64,000 nt of DNA from Levilactobacillus suantsaiihabitans (GCF_004745505.1 NZ_RKLX01000003.1:122971-186970); one strand, 5' to 3'. Positions 52,162 to 60,812 are shown, numbered from the stretch's first letter. The notes: generated by a model from the letters alone, not told the origin. Numbers and translations are program-made.

Positions 52162-52955
52162 ACAACTTTAAAGTCGCGAGCCGCACGTGGCTTAAATATA
52201 AAAAGCCAAATCTGAGAACAGCTCGCGAGCCTAGATCAGGGTAGTCGCATTAACCGCTAGTAAACTTATGAAATCGTCGAGTAAGTGGCCGATAGTTCCG
52301 CGAACCTAGAAAAAAGGGCAGTCTTTGCCAATACCAAAGCGTCTAATGGTTATAAGGGTTTAAGGTGGATTCCATCCACCCCTGTAAATGCGTGTTGGTC
52401 GAATTGGTTGCGTTAGCCTACAACTTTAAATTTGCGAGCCTCACGTGACTTAAAGAAAAAACCAAACTTGAGAACAGCTCGCGAGCCTAGATCAGGGTAG
52501 TCGCATTAATCCCAAGTTAACCTATGAATTCGTTGAGTAAGTGACTGGCACCTTAACGAACCTCGAAAAAAGGGCAGTCTTTGCCAATACCAAAGCGTCT
52601 AATAGTTATAAGGGTTTAAGGTGGATTCCATCCACCCCTGTAAATGCGTGTTGGTCGAATTGGTTGTGTTAGACTACAACTTTAAATTCGCGAGCCTCAC
52701 GTGACTTAAAGAAAAAGCCCAAACTTGAGAACAGCTCGCGAGCCTAGATCAGGGTAGTCGCATTAACCGCTAGTCAACTGATGAAATCGCCAAATAAGTG
52801 ACCGACTGCTAAGCGACCCTAACGGAAAGGGCAGCGAGTGTCTCTCCCAGTCATTTACCGGTGCGACAAGTTTAAGGGCGACGTCACCCATTCATCCAAG
52901 TGCGTGTTGGTCAATTTCATTGCGTTACAGTTCAAGGTTAAATTCGCGAGCCTGC
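52162..52955. repeat. Tandem direct repeat, unit about 256 bp, three full copies plus a partial one
   Basis: Unit starts (ACAACTTTAAA followed by a CGCGAGCC block) lie at 52162, 52420 and 52676, with a diverged fourth at about 52926, giving spacings of 258, 256 and 250. Each unit holds an AACAGCTCGCGAGCCTAG block with the palindrome CTCGCGAG and the segment AGATCAGGGTAGTCGCATTAA. The first two also hold a small hairpin GGTGGA / TCCACC and AAAAAAGGGCAGTCTTTGCC. Copies 1-3 differ by scattered substitutions and the third lacks part of the end. Unit length is not a fixed multiple of three and stops occur in every frame, so it is noncoding. Confidence 0.85.
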
Positions 52956-53104
52956 TTCCCAAATTGCTCAGACTGCCCGAATGTACTTTTGCCAGCAACC
53001 TAGCTACAGCGATCCTGAAAATAGCCAGAACAGGCACCAATTTTACGTCAAAACGGATAAAGTCGTTAACCGGCTAACTTATTTAAAAAGTTGGGCGACA
53101 CCGG

Positions 53105-53134
53105 TTGTCAAGGGGGTGGCCAGGCGCGTATACT
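53105..53134 (+). promoter_or_regulatory. Promoter of the LPQTRE adhesin
   Basis: TTGTCA (53105-53110), 18 bases, TATACT (53129-53134), about 35 bases before the start codon. Confidence 0.6.
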
Positions 53135-53167
53135 CAAATTACGTAAATGTTACGGGAGGGGATTTTT

Positions 53168-54544
53168 TTGCTTAAAAATAGTAAAGTTTGGCGACTGCTG
53201 ATTGGCTTGCTTAGTTTAGTCGTTGTATTGGTGGTCAGCCAAGCGGCAACACCGGCAAAGGCGGCCACCACCCACAACGGGGCTGACTTTACCACGTCTG
53301 CCAGTGTCACGAACGGCCCAGATTTCAAGCACGTGGATACCATCGACATTCAGTACAACTTGAACTTTGGCAACACACCGATTCACGATGGCGACACCAT
53401 CACCCTGGACTTTCCCGCCAATTTGCGGGGCAAGACGCCCGGGGATACGTTTGACGTGATCGACCAGGACGGCACGGTGATTGGCAAGGCGGTCGTTTCC
53501 GACACCGGCGTGGTCATCACCATGAACGGCGCGCTGGAGGGCAAGACCAACGACAAGCTGACGCTGAACCTGGCGACCAAATACCGGGGTGACGACTACG
53601 GCGAACAAAACGTGGTCTTCCCACTGGAAAACGGTGGCAGCAGTACCTCGACCATCAACATCGTCAAGGACGAGGCCAACCTGTCGAAGAAGGGCGTCAT
53701 TCAAGACAACGGGACCATCAAGTGGACGATCCTGGTCAACCGCCAAGAAGTTGATCTGGAGAACTTGAAGGTCGTCGACATCATTGGCGACAACCAGGAA
53801 CTGATCGAGGGTCTCACCGTCAGCAATGCCCACTGGACCAGCAAGACTCAGTATCAACGCGAAAAGCCAGCCTTGACGGAAGGCACGGATTATAACGTTA
53901 CATACAATGGCAGCACTGGCTTCGATGTGAAGTTTACCGACACCGTTTCCAACCTGATTGCCATTGATTACTACACCAAGATTACGGACGAGACGTTGAC
54001 GAACTCCGGGTATAAATTTAGAAATAAAGCCGTCATGAGTTGGGGCGGCGGTACCGGTGACGGTAAATACTCCGAACAAGCCAACGGGAGCGTTTCCTCG
54101 TCTAACGGCAACAGCGGTTCCGGGAGCGGCGACGTGAACGAGACCGACGAAGAGGACCCGGATGAAGATACCGGGACCATCGACGTTGATGGCGGAACCG
54201 AAACGGACGAAGAAGAAGCCGCCCGTGAAGAGGAAGAAGCCAAGGAAGAGGCCGCTAAGGAAGCCGACAAGGACGCCAACAAGGACGCCAATCAGAACCA
54301 GGCGGCTAAGGAAAAGGCGGCTAAAAAGGCTGCCGCAAAGAAAGCCGCTGCGGCCAAGGCCAAGGCAGCTGCCAAAGCCAAGCGCGTCGCTCCAGCCACG
54401 GCGACCCAAACGGCTGGCACCACGACCACGCACAACACCAAGTTGCCGCAGACGCGTGAGGCCAACGCCACCACGGCCAGTCTGATGGGCGTTACGGCCT
54501 TACTGGTCACGCTCGGTGGCGCTTGGATTCGCCGGCGCTTTTAA
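53168..54544 (+). CDS. Collagen-binding-like surface adhesin, LPQTRE-anchored
   Basis: 458 residues from TTG 53168 (GGGAGGGG 6 bases upstream; ATG 53147 lies before the site). Signal peptide (core LLIGLLSLVVVLVVSQAA, cleavage near P-A-K-A-A). Residues 35-320 form Ig-like adhesion domains of the Sdr/collagen-binding type (I-T-L-D-F-P-A-N-L, F-D-V-I-D-Q-D-G, V-V-F-P-L-E-N-G, I-K-W-T-I-L-V-N, L-K-V-V-D, Y-Y-T-K-I-T-D). A Gly/Ser/Asp hinge leads to a Glu-rich then Ala/Lys-rich helical stalk (about 350-420) and L-P-Q-T-R-E near 427 with membrane segment and Arg tail. Likely binds host matrix proteins or other cells. Just downstream of the 256-bp tandem repeats. Confidence 0.83.
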   Translation: MLKNSKVWRLLIGLLSLVVVLVVSQAATPAKAATTHNGADFTTSASVTNGPDFKHVDTIDIQYNLNFGNTPIHDGDTITLDFPANLRGKTPGDTFDVIDQDGTVIGKAVVSDTGVVITMNGALEGKTNDKLTLNLATKYRGDDYGEQNVVFPLENGGSSTSTINIVKDEANLSKKGVIQDNGTIKWTILVNRQEVDLENLKVVDIIGDNQELIEGLTVSNAHWTSKTQYQREKPALTEGTDYNVTYNGSTGFDVKFTDTVSNLIAIDYYTKITDETLTNSGYKFRNKAVMSWGGGTGDGKYSEQANGSVSSSNGNSGSGSGDVNETDEEDPDEDTGTIDVDGGTETDEEEAAREEEEAKEEAAKEADKDANKDANQNQAAKEKAAKKAAAKKAAAAKAKAAAKAKRVAPATATQTAGTTTTHNTKLPQTREANATTASLMGVTALLVTLGGAWIRRRF

Positions 54545-54573
54545 GTGAAATGAATTTGCCAAGGCATTAAGCG

Positions 54574-54617
54574 AGTCAGTGAACTGGACGGGAAACCGTC
54601 TGGTCGCTGACTTTTTT
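54574..54617 (+). terminator. Terminator of the LPQTRE adhesin
   Basis: A long imperfect stem AGTCAGTGA...GGACGG / CCGTC...TCGCTGACT around a GAAA loop, then six T. Confidence 0.85.
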
Positions 54618-54650
54618 GCTACTCAGGCTGCGCACTAAGGACGTGACCAG

Positions 54651-54833
54651 TTATTCGCTCGGGACCGCGCGCATGAACCGCTCCGGCGAATAAGCGCTAT
54701 GATTTCTGAATCTTTCGGCATAATTCACGCTAGGGAACGGAGCTGCAACAGGTTCAATACCTTTTTTCATCCCCACCAGCAGTACTGTTAAGCCGCCTAA
54801 TGTGGCAAAAATCACAAGCTCTGCTATACTCAA
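54651..54833 (-). CDS. Doubtful small membrane ORF or gene remnant
   Basis: 60 residues from a TTG with a hydrophobic N-terminus (A-E-L-V-I-F-A-T-L-G-G-L-T-V-L-L) and a hydrophilic tail (N-Y-A-E-R-F-R-N-H-S-A-Y). Composition and codon use look protein-like, but no ribosome site precedes the TTG. The 5' end also overlaps the promoter of the divergent ATPase. It could be the remnant of a larger gene. Kept only because no other feature fills this gap. Confidence 0.25.
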   Translation of the reverse strand: MSIAELVIFATLGGLTVLLVGMKKGIEPVAAPFPSVNYAERFRNHSAYSPERFMRAVPSE

Positions 54834-54867
54834 CTTAGAAGAAAAAATTCACCGGGGAGGGGATTTC

Positions 54868-56661
54868 ATGCAACAGCTGCGTGAGTATAAACGATTCTGG
54901 TTCGTCATCATCTTAGGGGCCTTGGCCTTGGTGCTCCAATTTGGCGCGCACCAAGCGGGCATTGCTCAGCTCCTGATTACGGGACTGGGGATTTTGCTGG
55001 CACTGTTGATGTTCATCGACATGGTCAAAACGTTGCGGTCCGGTAAATTTGGGGTCGACCTGTTGGCGATTACCGCGGTGATTGCCACGCTGGCTGTCGG
55101 TGAGTACTGGGCGGCGCTGATCGTGTTACTCATGCTGACCGGGGGCGATGCGTTAGAGGACTTTGCCGCCCGCCGCGCCAACAGTGAGCTACAGGAACTC
55201 CTGAACAATTCGCCTCAGTCGGCCCACAAGGTGGCCGGAGAGACGATTACCGACGTGGCCATTCACACGGTTGAAGTGGGGGACCGGTTGCTGGTCAAAC
55301 CCGGTGAGGTCATGCCCGTCGATGGTACGCTGGCCACGGGGCCGACCACCGTCAATGAGTCGTCACTGACTGGGGAAGCACGGCCCATCGACAAGCAGGT
55401 CGGCGACACGGTGATGTCCGGGAGCGTCAACGGCGAGGCGTCCGTTTACCTGACGGCCGACCAGACCGCCGACAACAGTCAGTACCAAAACATCGTTCGT
55501 CTGGTCAAACAAGCCGAAGAACAGCCGGCCAAATTCGTGCGGATGGCCGACCGGTATGCTGTGCCGTTTACCCTGCTGGCCTACGTGATTGCCGGTATCG
55601 CCTGGTACGTAGCAAATGACCCCGTGCGGTTTGCGGAAGTGCTGGTCGTGGCCTCGCCGTGTCCGCTGATTTTGGCGGCGCCCATCGCGTTGATCTCGGG
55701 GATGAGTCGGGCCAGTCGGAACGGCATCATCGTCAAGACCGGGACCACGCTGGAAAAATTGGCGCAGGTCAAGACGTTTGCCTTTGACAAGACCGGGACG
55801 ATTACCCAAGGCAAATTGGTGGTCGACCAGGTCGTGCCGGTTTCCGCGGTGACCCCGGCCACGCTGCTCCAATTGGCGGCCAGTGCGGAACAGCACTCGG
55901 GCCACGTGTTGGCGCAATCGTTGGTCGCGGCCAATTCGGAACCTTTATTGCCAGCCACGGACGTGAAGGAGACCACGGCTCAAGGCGTTGCGGCCCAGAT
56001 CAAAGGCCAAGTCGTGCGGGCGGGGAAGGCCAGTTTTGTGACCGACCAGACCGTCGACCAGCCGGACCAAACGGCGGTGTACGTCTCGGCGGCGGGCATT
56101 TATCAAGGCTACGTCAGCTTTAGTGACCAGGTGCGGCCCGAAGCTGCCGAAACCATGACGACGTTGCACCGTCTGGGGGTGGACAATCTATTGATGATTT
56201 CCGGGGACCGTCAACCGATTGCCGAACAGATTGCCGGTGAGGTCGGCATCGACCAGATTCACGCCGAATGCTTGCCAGCCGATAAGATTCAGGTGCTGGC
56301 AAAGCTCCCCGCGACGCAACGACCGGTCGCCATGGTCGGCGACGGCATCAACGACGCACCATCTTTGGCCACGGCCGATGTCGGCATCGCCATGGGTGCA
56401 CACGGCGCCACGGCGGCCAGCGAGTCGGCGGATGCGGTGGTGTTAAAGGATGATCTGACCCGCGTCAGTGCGGCCCGCAAGATTGCCCACGACACCATGC
56501 GCGTGGCCCGGCAAGCCGTGATGATTGGGATCGTCATCTGTACGGTGTTGATGCTGATCGCCAGCTTCGGCGTGATTCCAGCCATCATCGGTGCGGTCTT
56601 CCAAGAAGTCGTCGACACCGTCACCATCCTCTACGCACTGCGCGCCCGGACTGATCGGTAG
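54868..56661 (+). CDS. P1B-type heavy-metal translocating ATPase
   Basis: 597 residues from ATG 54868 (GGGGAGGGG upstream; the open frame from 54802 has no site). P-type ATPase hallmarks: T-G-E-A phosphatase motif, metal-site motif S-P-C-P-L in the membrane (about residue 270), D-K-T-G-T-I-T phosphorylation site, and G-D-G-I-N-D-A-P-S-L. There is no N-terminal Cys-x-x-Cys metal-binding domain. The S-P-C motif points to the P1B-4 group (Co/Zn/Fe-type), but the last membrane segments read Q-E-V-V-D where classical members have H-E-G-x-T. The metal cannot be assigned; it probably exports a divalent cation. TATACT at 54825 is the probable -10 box. Confidence 0.85.
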   Translation: MQQLREYKRFWFVIILGALALVLQFGAHQAGIAQLLITGLGILLALLMFIDMVKTLRSGKFGVDLLAITAVIATLAVGEYWAALIVLLMLTGGDALEDFAARRANSELQELLNNSPQSAHKVAGETITDVAIHTVEVGDRLLVKPGEVMPVDGTLATGPTTVNESSLTGEARPIDKQVGDTVMSGSVNGEASVYLTADQTADNSQYQNIVRLVKQAEEQPAKFVRMADRYAVPFTLLAYVIAGIAWYVANDPVRFAEVLVVASPCPLILAAPIALISGMSRASRNGIIVKTGTTLEKLAQVKTFAFDKTGTITQGKLVVDQVVPVSAVTPATLLQLAASAEQHSGHVLAQSLVAANSEPLLPATDVKETTAQGVAAQIKGQVVRAGKASFVTDQTVDQPDQTAVYVSAAGIYQGYVSFSDQVRPEAAETMTTLHRLGVDNLLMISGDRQPIAEQIAGEVGIDQIHAECLPADKIQVLAKLPATQRPVAMVGDGINDAPSLATADVGIAMGAHGATAASESADAVVLKDDLTRVSAARKIAHDTMRVARQAVMIGIVICTVLMLIASFGVIPAIIGAVFQEVVDTVTILYALRARTDR

Positions 56662-56664
56662 GAA

Positions 56665-57275
56665 AAAGCGTGTGCCACCAGGCGGTTAACTGGCGAGCAT
56701 TAACGGTGCTAGGCGGATAACAAAAGGTTGAAAGACGGAAATCAGCTGAAACTATTGTGATCATGCGATTCATGGCGTTAAAAATAGTCGGTTACAGCCA
56801 CATCATGCGAACTGGTCGCCTACCGTTCGCCAAATATGGGTTGGAACGCTGGGGCGGACGGGTCGAGCCAAAGGACGGTCTCGACACCTCGCTTTGAGCC
56901 GCAGACCACGTCTCAAAGACGCCAGTTGCCTAAGCGGCATGAATCGCGCCGCTAAGGCAACTCCCACGGCTGAACCCATATTTGGCGAACTCTCGGCTAA
57001 GGTAGTGCATACCAGTAATGGTCGTCTTAACCCCAGATAGTAGCTGCATTGACAACTAGTTTTTAATTAACACAGTGTTACTGATAGCCGTCAACTCTGG
57101 CTGACGCAGGTACCTGGTTTCACTAATTTTTGGTGTCAGAACACCGTTACTACGGCAATCAACGCGTTAATTTTTGGTTCAACCTTCAGCGGATAATCCC
57201 GGGTCTGGATGATTCGGCTACCAGTGTGCGTGCCAGAGAACGCTTGGCCCTGATGGCGGTTAACCCGTCAACTGA
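56665..57275. repeat. Hairpin repeat interrupted by a MITE-like element
   Basis: The flanks (about 56672-56720 and 57197-57275) are the two halves of one long hairpin. The left half has GCGGTTAACTGGC...GCTAGGCGGATAA, the right half TCCCGGGTCTGG...GCGGTTAACC. The same hairpin occurs uninterrupted inside copy 2 (about 6630-6740). The element at 56721-57188 sits near its tip. The remainder to 57539 holds AT-rich DNA and the promoter region of the multicopper oxidase. Confidence 0.6.
56721..57188. mobile_element. MITE-like noncoding element, short copy (copy 6) with 8-bp target duplication
   Basis: A 468-bp element with inverted ends AAGGTTGAA (56724-56732) and TTCAACCTT (57178-57186). It is flanked by perfect 8-bp direct repeats GCGGATAA (56713-56720 and 57189-57196). 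Internal structure as in copy 2: GCATGCGATTCATGGCG-like block on the left side, palindromic arms GTTCGCCAAATATGGGTT (about 56827) and the complement (about 56974), TAGCTGCATTGAC, and TGGTGTCAGAACACCG on the right side. It lacks the extra module of copy 2. It contains no gene. Confidence 0.8.
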
Positions 57276-57539
57276 CTTCCAGTCAAGGCGTTAGTCCTAC
57301 GTTCACGTCCTACTTTTACTAACGAAATTCGCGGCAGATTTGTAACCCCTTTATTGAGAATACTTAAGGATGACGGCTGATAAACGTTGGTATGGCGGGA
57401 ACGAAGTAACGGGAATTTTTTCTACTTGTTTAGGAAAATGATGGTGGTTGGTCTAGACTAACCCTTTTTCTCCCCACGTGAATGCGGTATCATGGAGGCG
57501 GAGACACTTGCTTTAATCAATCGAAGAGGAGCCTGAAAA

Positions 57540-59075
57540 ATGACAAAATCAATTCACACTGATTATTTCTTTGATGAAGCGGCATATAACACTCACGATG
57601 GGGGCTATGTACCACTGGAGGAACCCAAGACGCCACAACAGCCGTTGCGGATTCCGCCACTACTGAAGCCGGACAAGGAAACGGCGACGGACACCTATTA
57701 CACGGTCGAAGCGCAGGCCGGCGAGACCCAATTGTTACCGGGCAAGAAGACCAAGACCTGGGGCTACAACGGCTCTTTGCTGGGCCAAACGGTGGTCTTC
57801 AAACGCGGCAAGACCATGCATATTGATCTGAAGAACAGCTTGCCCGAATTGACCACGTTCCACTGGCACGGTTTAAACGTTCCCGGGCCTTACACGGATG
57901 GCGGTTGCCACGCGCCCGTTTATCCCGGGAAGACCCGCCACATCGACTTCAAGGTCGACCAACCGGCCGCAACGCTATGGTTGCACGCACATCCGTGCCC
58001 ATCAACGGCGGAACAAGTTTGGCACGGCCTGGCTGGCTTGGCGCTGGTCACCGATGACGTGGAAGCTAAATTGCCATTCCCCCGTAACTATGGGGTCGAC
58101 GACATTCCGTTGGTCTTGCAAGACCGGCGTTTCCACGAAGACAACCAATGGGATTATGAAGCGGATTATGATCCGGACGGGGTCCAAGGACCCACGCCAA
58201 TGATCAACGGGACCATCAATCCTTACTTTGACGTCACGACCCAACGCGTGCGGCTGCGGATCTTGGACGGTGCCAACCGGCGTGAATGGCGGCTGCACTT
58301 TAGTGACGACCTACCATTTACCCAAGTGGCTTCTGACGGCGGTGTGATGCCGGAACCGGTCGAATTTACCCACTTGATGTTGACCTGTGCGGAACGCGCC
58401 GAGGTCATCGTGGACTTCGGCAAGGTCACGCCGGGCCACACGGTCACCCTGTACAGCGATGACGTGCCGTTGGTTCGTTTCCGGGTCCACGACTTTGACG
58501 CGGACGACGTCACCTTGCCTGACCATTTGGTAGACATCCCGAACCCCGATGTGACACCAAATACGCCAGTGCGCAAGGTCGTCATGTCCGGGATGGACGA
58601 ACAGGTCATGATCGACGGCAAGAAGTTTGAAATGCAACGGATCGACGCCCGGCAAAAGGTCGGCAACGTTGAACTCTGGGACATTACCAACACCAACGAC
58701 ATGGACGGCGGCATGGTTCACCCATTCCACATGCACGGCACGCAATTCTTAGTCCTGTCGCGTAACGGCCATGAACCGTACGCCAACGAACACGGCCTGA
58801 AGGATACGGTCGGCGTCAACCCTGGCGAAACGGTTCGCATCAAGGTCTGGTTCGAGCACACTGGCGTTTACATGTACCATTGTCACATCATTGAACATGA
58901 AGATGGTGGGATGATGGCGCAGATCGAAGCGTACGATCCGGACCACCCACAAACGTACAAGCTGATGGACATGGACACGTTGATGAACGCGGTCGCTGAA
59001 GAGCGGGGCATCGACGTGAAGGACTTGAAGCTCCCCGGGATGAGCTCCTACGAAAAGATGGGGATGAAGATGTAA
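57540..59075 (+). CDS. Multicopper oxidase (laccase/CotA-like)
   Basis: 511 residues without signal peptide. The four copper-ligand motifs are present: H-W-H-G (about 104), W-L-H-A-H-P (about 147), H-P-F-H-M-H-G (about 394) and Y-H-C-H-I-I-E-H-E-D-G-G-M-M (about 442-455; the Cys is the type 1 ligand and the Met the axial ligand). It oxidises phenols or metal ions (Cu, Fe or Mn) with oxygen reduced to water. Related lactobacillar enzymes are reported to act on phenolics and biogenic amines; which applies here is unknown. GAGGAG lies before the ATG. A palindrome GGTT-x-GTCTAGAC-x-AACC (about 57449) could be an operator. Confidence 0.88.
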   Translation: MTKSIHTDYFFDEAAYNTHDGGYVPLEEPKTPQQPLRIPPLLKPDKETATDTYYTVEAQAGETQLLPGKKTKTWGYNGSLLGQTVVFKRGKTMHIDLKNSLPELTTFHWHGLNVPGPYTDGGCHAPVYPGKTRHIDFKVDQPAATLWLHAHPCPSTAEQVWHGLAGLALVTDDVEAKLPFPRNYGVDDIPLVLQDRRFHEDNQWDYEADYDPDGVQGPTPMINGTINPYFDVTTQRVRLRILDGANRREWRLHFSDDLPFTQVASDGGVMPEPVEFTHLMLTCAERAEVIVDFGKVTPGHTVTLYSDDVPLVRFRVHDFDADDVTLPDHLVDIPNPDVTPNTPVRKVVMSGMDEQVMIDGKKFEMQRIDARQKVGNVELWDITNTNDMDGGMVHPFHMHGTQFLVLSRNGHEPYANEHGLKDTVGVNPGETVRIKVWFEHTGVYMYHCHIIEHEDGGMMAQIEAYDPDHPQTYKLMDMDTLMNAVAEERGIDVKDLKLPGMSSYEKMGMKM

Positions 59076-59148
59076 CTCGCGTAGCCAACGGGCGGTTCGC
59101 TGGCGAGCGCACCGTTCTTGAGCGCGACACGTTGAATATCTGAAAATC

Positions 59149-59201
59149 AAAAAGGAAGACTGGTCAGTCTGGTTGAAGAGACTGATGGTCTTCCTTTTTT
59201 T
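59149..59201 (+). terminator. Terminator of the multicopper oxidase
   Basis: Outer stem AAAAAGGAAGAC / GTCTTCCTTTTT with an inner CAGTCT/AGACTG stem and a T-run. Confidence 0.9.
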
Positions 59202-59211
59202 CTAGCAAAAA

Positions 59212-59636
59212 CTAAAGGTTTAAAATTAACGCGTGATTGTTGTAACAGCGGTGTTCTGACACCTAAAATTGGTGAAACAGGGGGCCTGCTCTGCGGAACA
59301 CTTCCAGTCTGAAAAGCCGTCTTCCGATTCACTTGAGAGCCTCCGGTAAGTTGACGCTTATCAGCAATGCTGTGTTGATTAAAGACTAATCGTCAATGCA
59401 GCTACTACCTGGAGTTAAGACAGCTTGTTATGAGCAAACACTACCGTAGCCGGAAGTTCGCCAAATATGGGTTCAGCCGTGGGAGTTGCCTTAGCGACAT
59501 GGTTCACGTCGCTTAGGCAACTGGCGTCTTTGAGACGAGGTTTTCGGCTCAAAGCGAGGGCGAGACCGTTCTTTGGCTCGACCGGTCCGCCCACCGCGTT
59601 CCAACCCATATTGGGCGAGCTGTAGGCGGCCAGTGT
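59212..59636. repeat. Dispersed noncoding repeat, inverted truncated copy (copy 7)
   Basis: About 425 bp in opposite orientation to copies 2 and 6. It begins AAAGGTTTAAAATTAACGCG (the right end of the others reversed). It contains TGACACCTAAAATTGGTGAAAC, the arms GTTCGCCAAATATGGGTT (about 59457) and AACCCATATTGGGCGAGC (about 59604), and the internal module. The far end, with the second terminal repeat, is missing where the ArsR gene ends. Confidence 0.7.
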
Positions 59637-59639
59637 GAA

Positions 59640-59978
59640 CTACTCGCCGTGCTTTTTCCCGCGCAAGACGTGATCCACGTGGGCCAAAGTCTCATTGACG
59701 ATGTCCAAAATGTGGGGGTCGTCCAGTTGATAAAAGTTTTGCTTACCCGCACGCCGGGAGGTCACCAGCTGTTCTTTCTTCAGCAGGGCCAGTTGGTGGG
59801 AGACCACGGATTGCTCCACGTCGAGCAGGGCGCTGAGCTCACCGACGTTCAGTTCGCGCTGTTCTAACAAATAGAGAATTTGCAGTCGCGTGGTATTGCT
59901 TAATAATTTAAAGATGTCCTGCGACGCGACTAGCGCAGGCTCTTGGATTAAGGTGACTGGTTGGGGACTATCCGACAT
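59640..59978 (-). CDS. ArsR-family metal-sensing repressor (CzrA-like)
   Basis: 112 residues from ATG 59978 (AAGGAG upstream; ATG 59999 includes that site). Winged-helix signature: [40 protein letters not shown]. The C-terminal helix has D-x-H-x(10)-H-x-x-H (around D-D-P-H and H-V-D-H), the alpha-5 metal site of CzrA/SmtB zinc/cobalt sensors, while the CadC-type N-terminal Cys site is absent. It is divergent from a CadD-like exporter across 71 bp. It probably represses that gene until Zn, Co or Cd binds. Confidence 0.87.
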   Translation of the reverse strand: MSDSPQPVTLIQEPALVASQDIFKLLSNTTRLQILYLLEQRELNVGELSALLDVEQSVVSHQLALLKKEQLVTSRRAGKQNFYQLDDPHILDIVNETLAHVDHVLRGKKHGE

Positions 59979-60008
59979 GAAAAAGCTTGCTCCTTTCATA
60001 TGAACGTG

Positions 60009-60022
60009 ATAACATATGTTAT
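60009..60022. promoter_or_regulatory. Operator between the ArsR and CadD genes
   Basis: A perfect 14-bp palindrome ATAACAT / ATGTTAT in the 71-bp divergent gap, similar in type to CzrA/CadC sites. A second half-site ATAACATGTAT follows at 60024-60034. Confidence 0.65.
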
Positions 60023-60049
60023 AGATAACATGTATGAGGGGATGACATC

Positions 60050-60652
60050 ATGATGAAAACGATTCTAACCGGGGTCACGGCGTACATTTCCACCGGATTA
60101 GACTACTTAATTATTTTAATGGTAATCTTCGCCCGCGTAAAGCATCAGGACCGCTGGTTGGTCTTGATTGGCGACTTTTTAGGAACCATCGTGTTAGTCG
60201 GTAGCTCGCTATTGATCGCCTTTTTCCTGGGCTTCGTGCCGGCGCCATGGCTACTGGGCTTCTTGGGACTGATTCCGATTTATTTGGGTATCAAGCTGTG
60301 GGTGCAGGGGGATGATGACGATACGGACGCCATTGCGGCCAAGGTCGCCAATCCCAAGCGCCTGATCGGGCAGGTGGCGCTGATCACCATGGCAACCTGT
60401 GGGGCCGATAATGTCGGCATTTACGTACCCATCTTCACCACGGTGGCGCCCAACACGATTCCACTGATTCTGTTGACATTTGCCGTGATGGTGGTCATTT
60501 TCTGGGAAATTGGCTATCGCCTGGCCTGCCTGCCCAAGGTATCCGACGTCTTAGAGCGCGAGGGGCGTTACATCACGGTAGCAGTGTACATCTTGATTGG
60601 GCTGTACATTATGTATGATAGCGGGACGTTCCAGCACTTGTTGCGGTTGTAG
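60050..60652 (+). CDS. cadD: CadD-family cadmium/cation exporter
   Basis: 200 residues with five to six hydrophobic segments. Typical CadD features are the N-terminal S-T-G-L-D-Y-L-I-I-L, the Gly-Pro-rich L-G-F-V-P-A-P-W-L-L-G-F-L-G-L-I-P-I-Y-L-G-I, and T-C-G-A-D-N-V-G-I-Y-V-P. CadD proteins give cadmium (and sometimes zinc or quaternary amine) resistance by efflux. GAGGGG lies 8 bases before the ATG 60050. It is divergent from the ArsR-type repressor with a shared palindromic operator. Confidence 0.87.
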   Translation: MMKTILTGVTAYISTGLDYLIILMVIFARVKHQDRWLVLIGDFLGTIVLVGSSLLIAFFLGFVPAPWLLGFLGLIPIYLGIKLWVQGDDDDTDAIAAKVANPKRLIGQVALITMATCGADNVGIYVPIFTTVAPNTIPLILLTFAVMVVIFWEIGYRLACLPKVSDVLEREGRYITVAVYILIGLYIMYDSGTFQHLLRL

Positions 60653-60778
60653 ACGGTGAATCGGTCTAGGGGGATAGCTGTCAATGCGAGATGGTTTACA
60701 TCTTAGTAGGATTCATGTATATTATAGATGTTGATTATGTCTCCGAGGGTGACGGGACGTTAGTTTAGAATATTACCC

Positions 60779-60812
60779 AAAAAGCAGTCGGGATTAGTAC
60801 CCGGCTGTTTTT
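60779..60812. terminator. Bidirectional terminator overlapping the end of the toxin-like gene
   Basis: Stem AAAAAGCAGTCGGG / CCCGGCTGTTTTT with A and T runs on both sides. The last codons and the stop (60794-60796) of the leftward frame lie inside the hairpin. Confidence 0.75.

Noticed and set aside
52162..52955. CRISPR array
   Set aside because: The repeating unit is about 256 bp and continuous, with no short repeats and unique spacers, and no cas gene is present.
53216..54433. 405-codon open frame opposite the LPQTRE adhesin gene
   Set aside because: Composition follows the codon structure of the plus-strand gene (Val/Gly/Arg-rich shadow), no ribosome site, while the plus strand shows signal peptide, domains and sorting motif.
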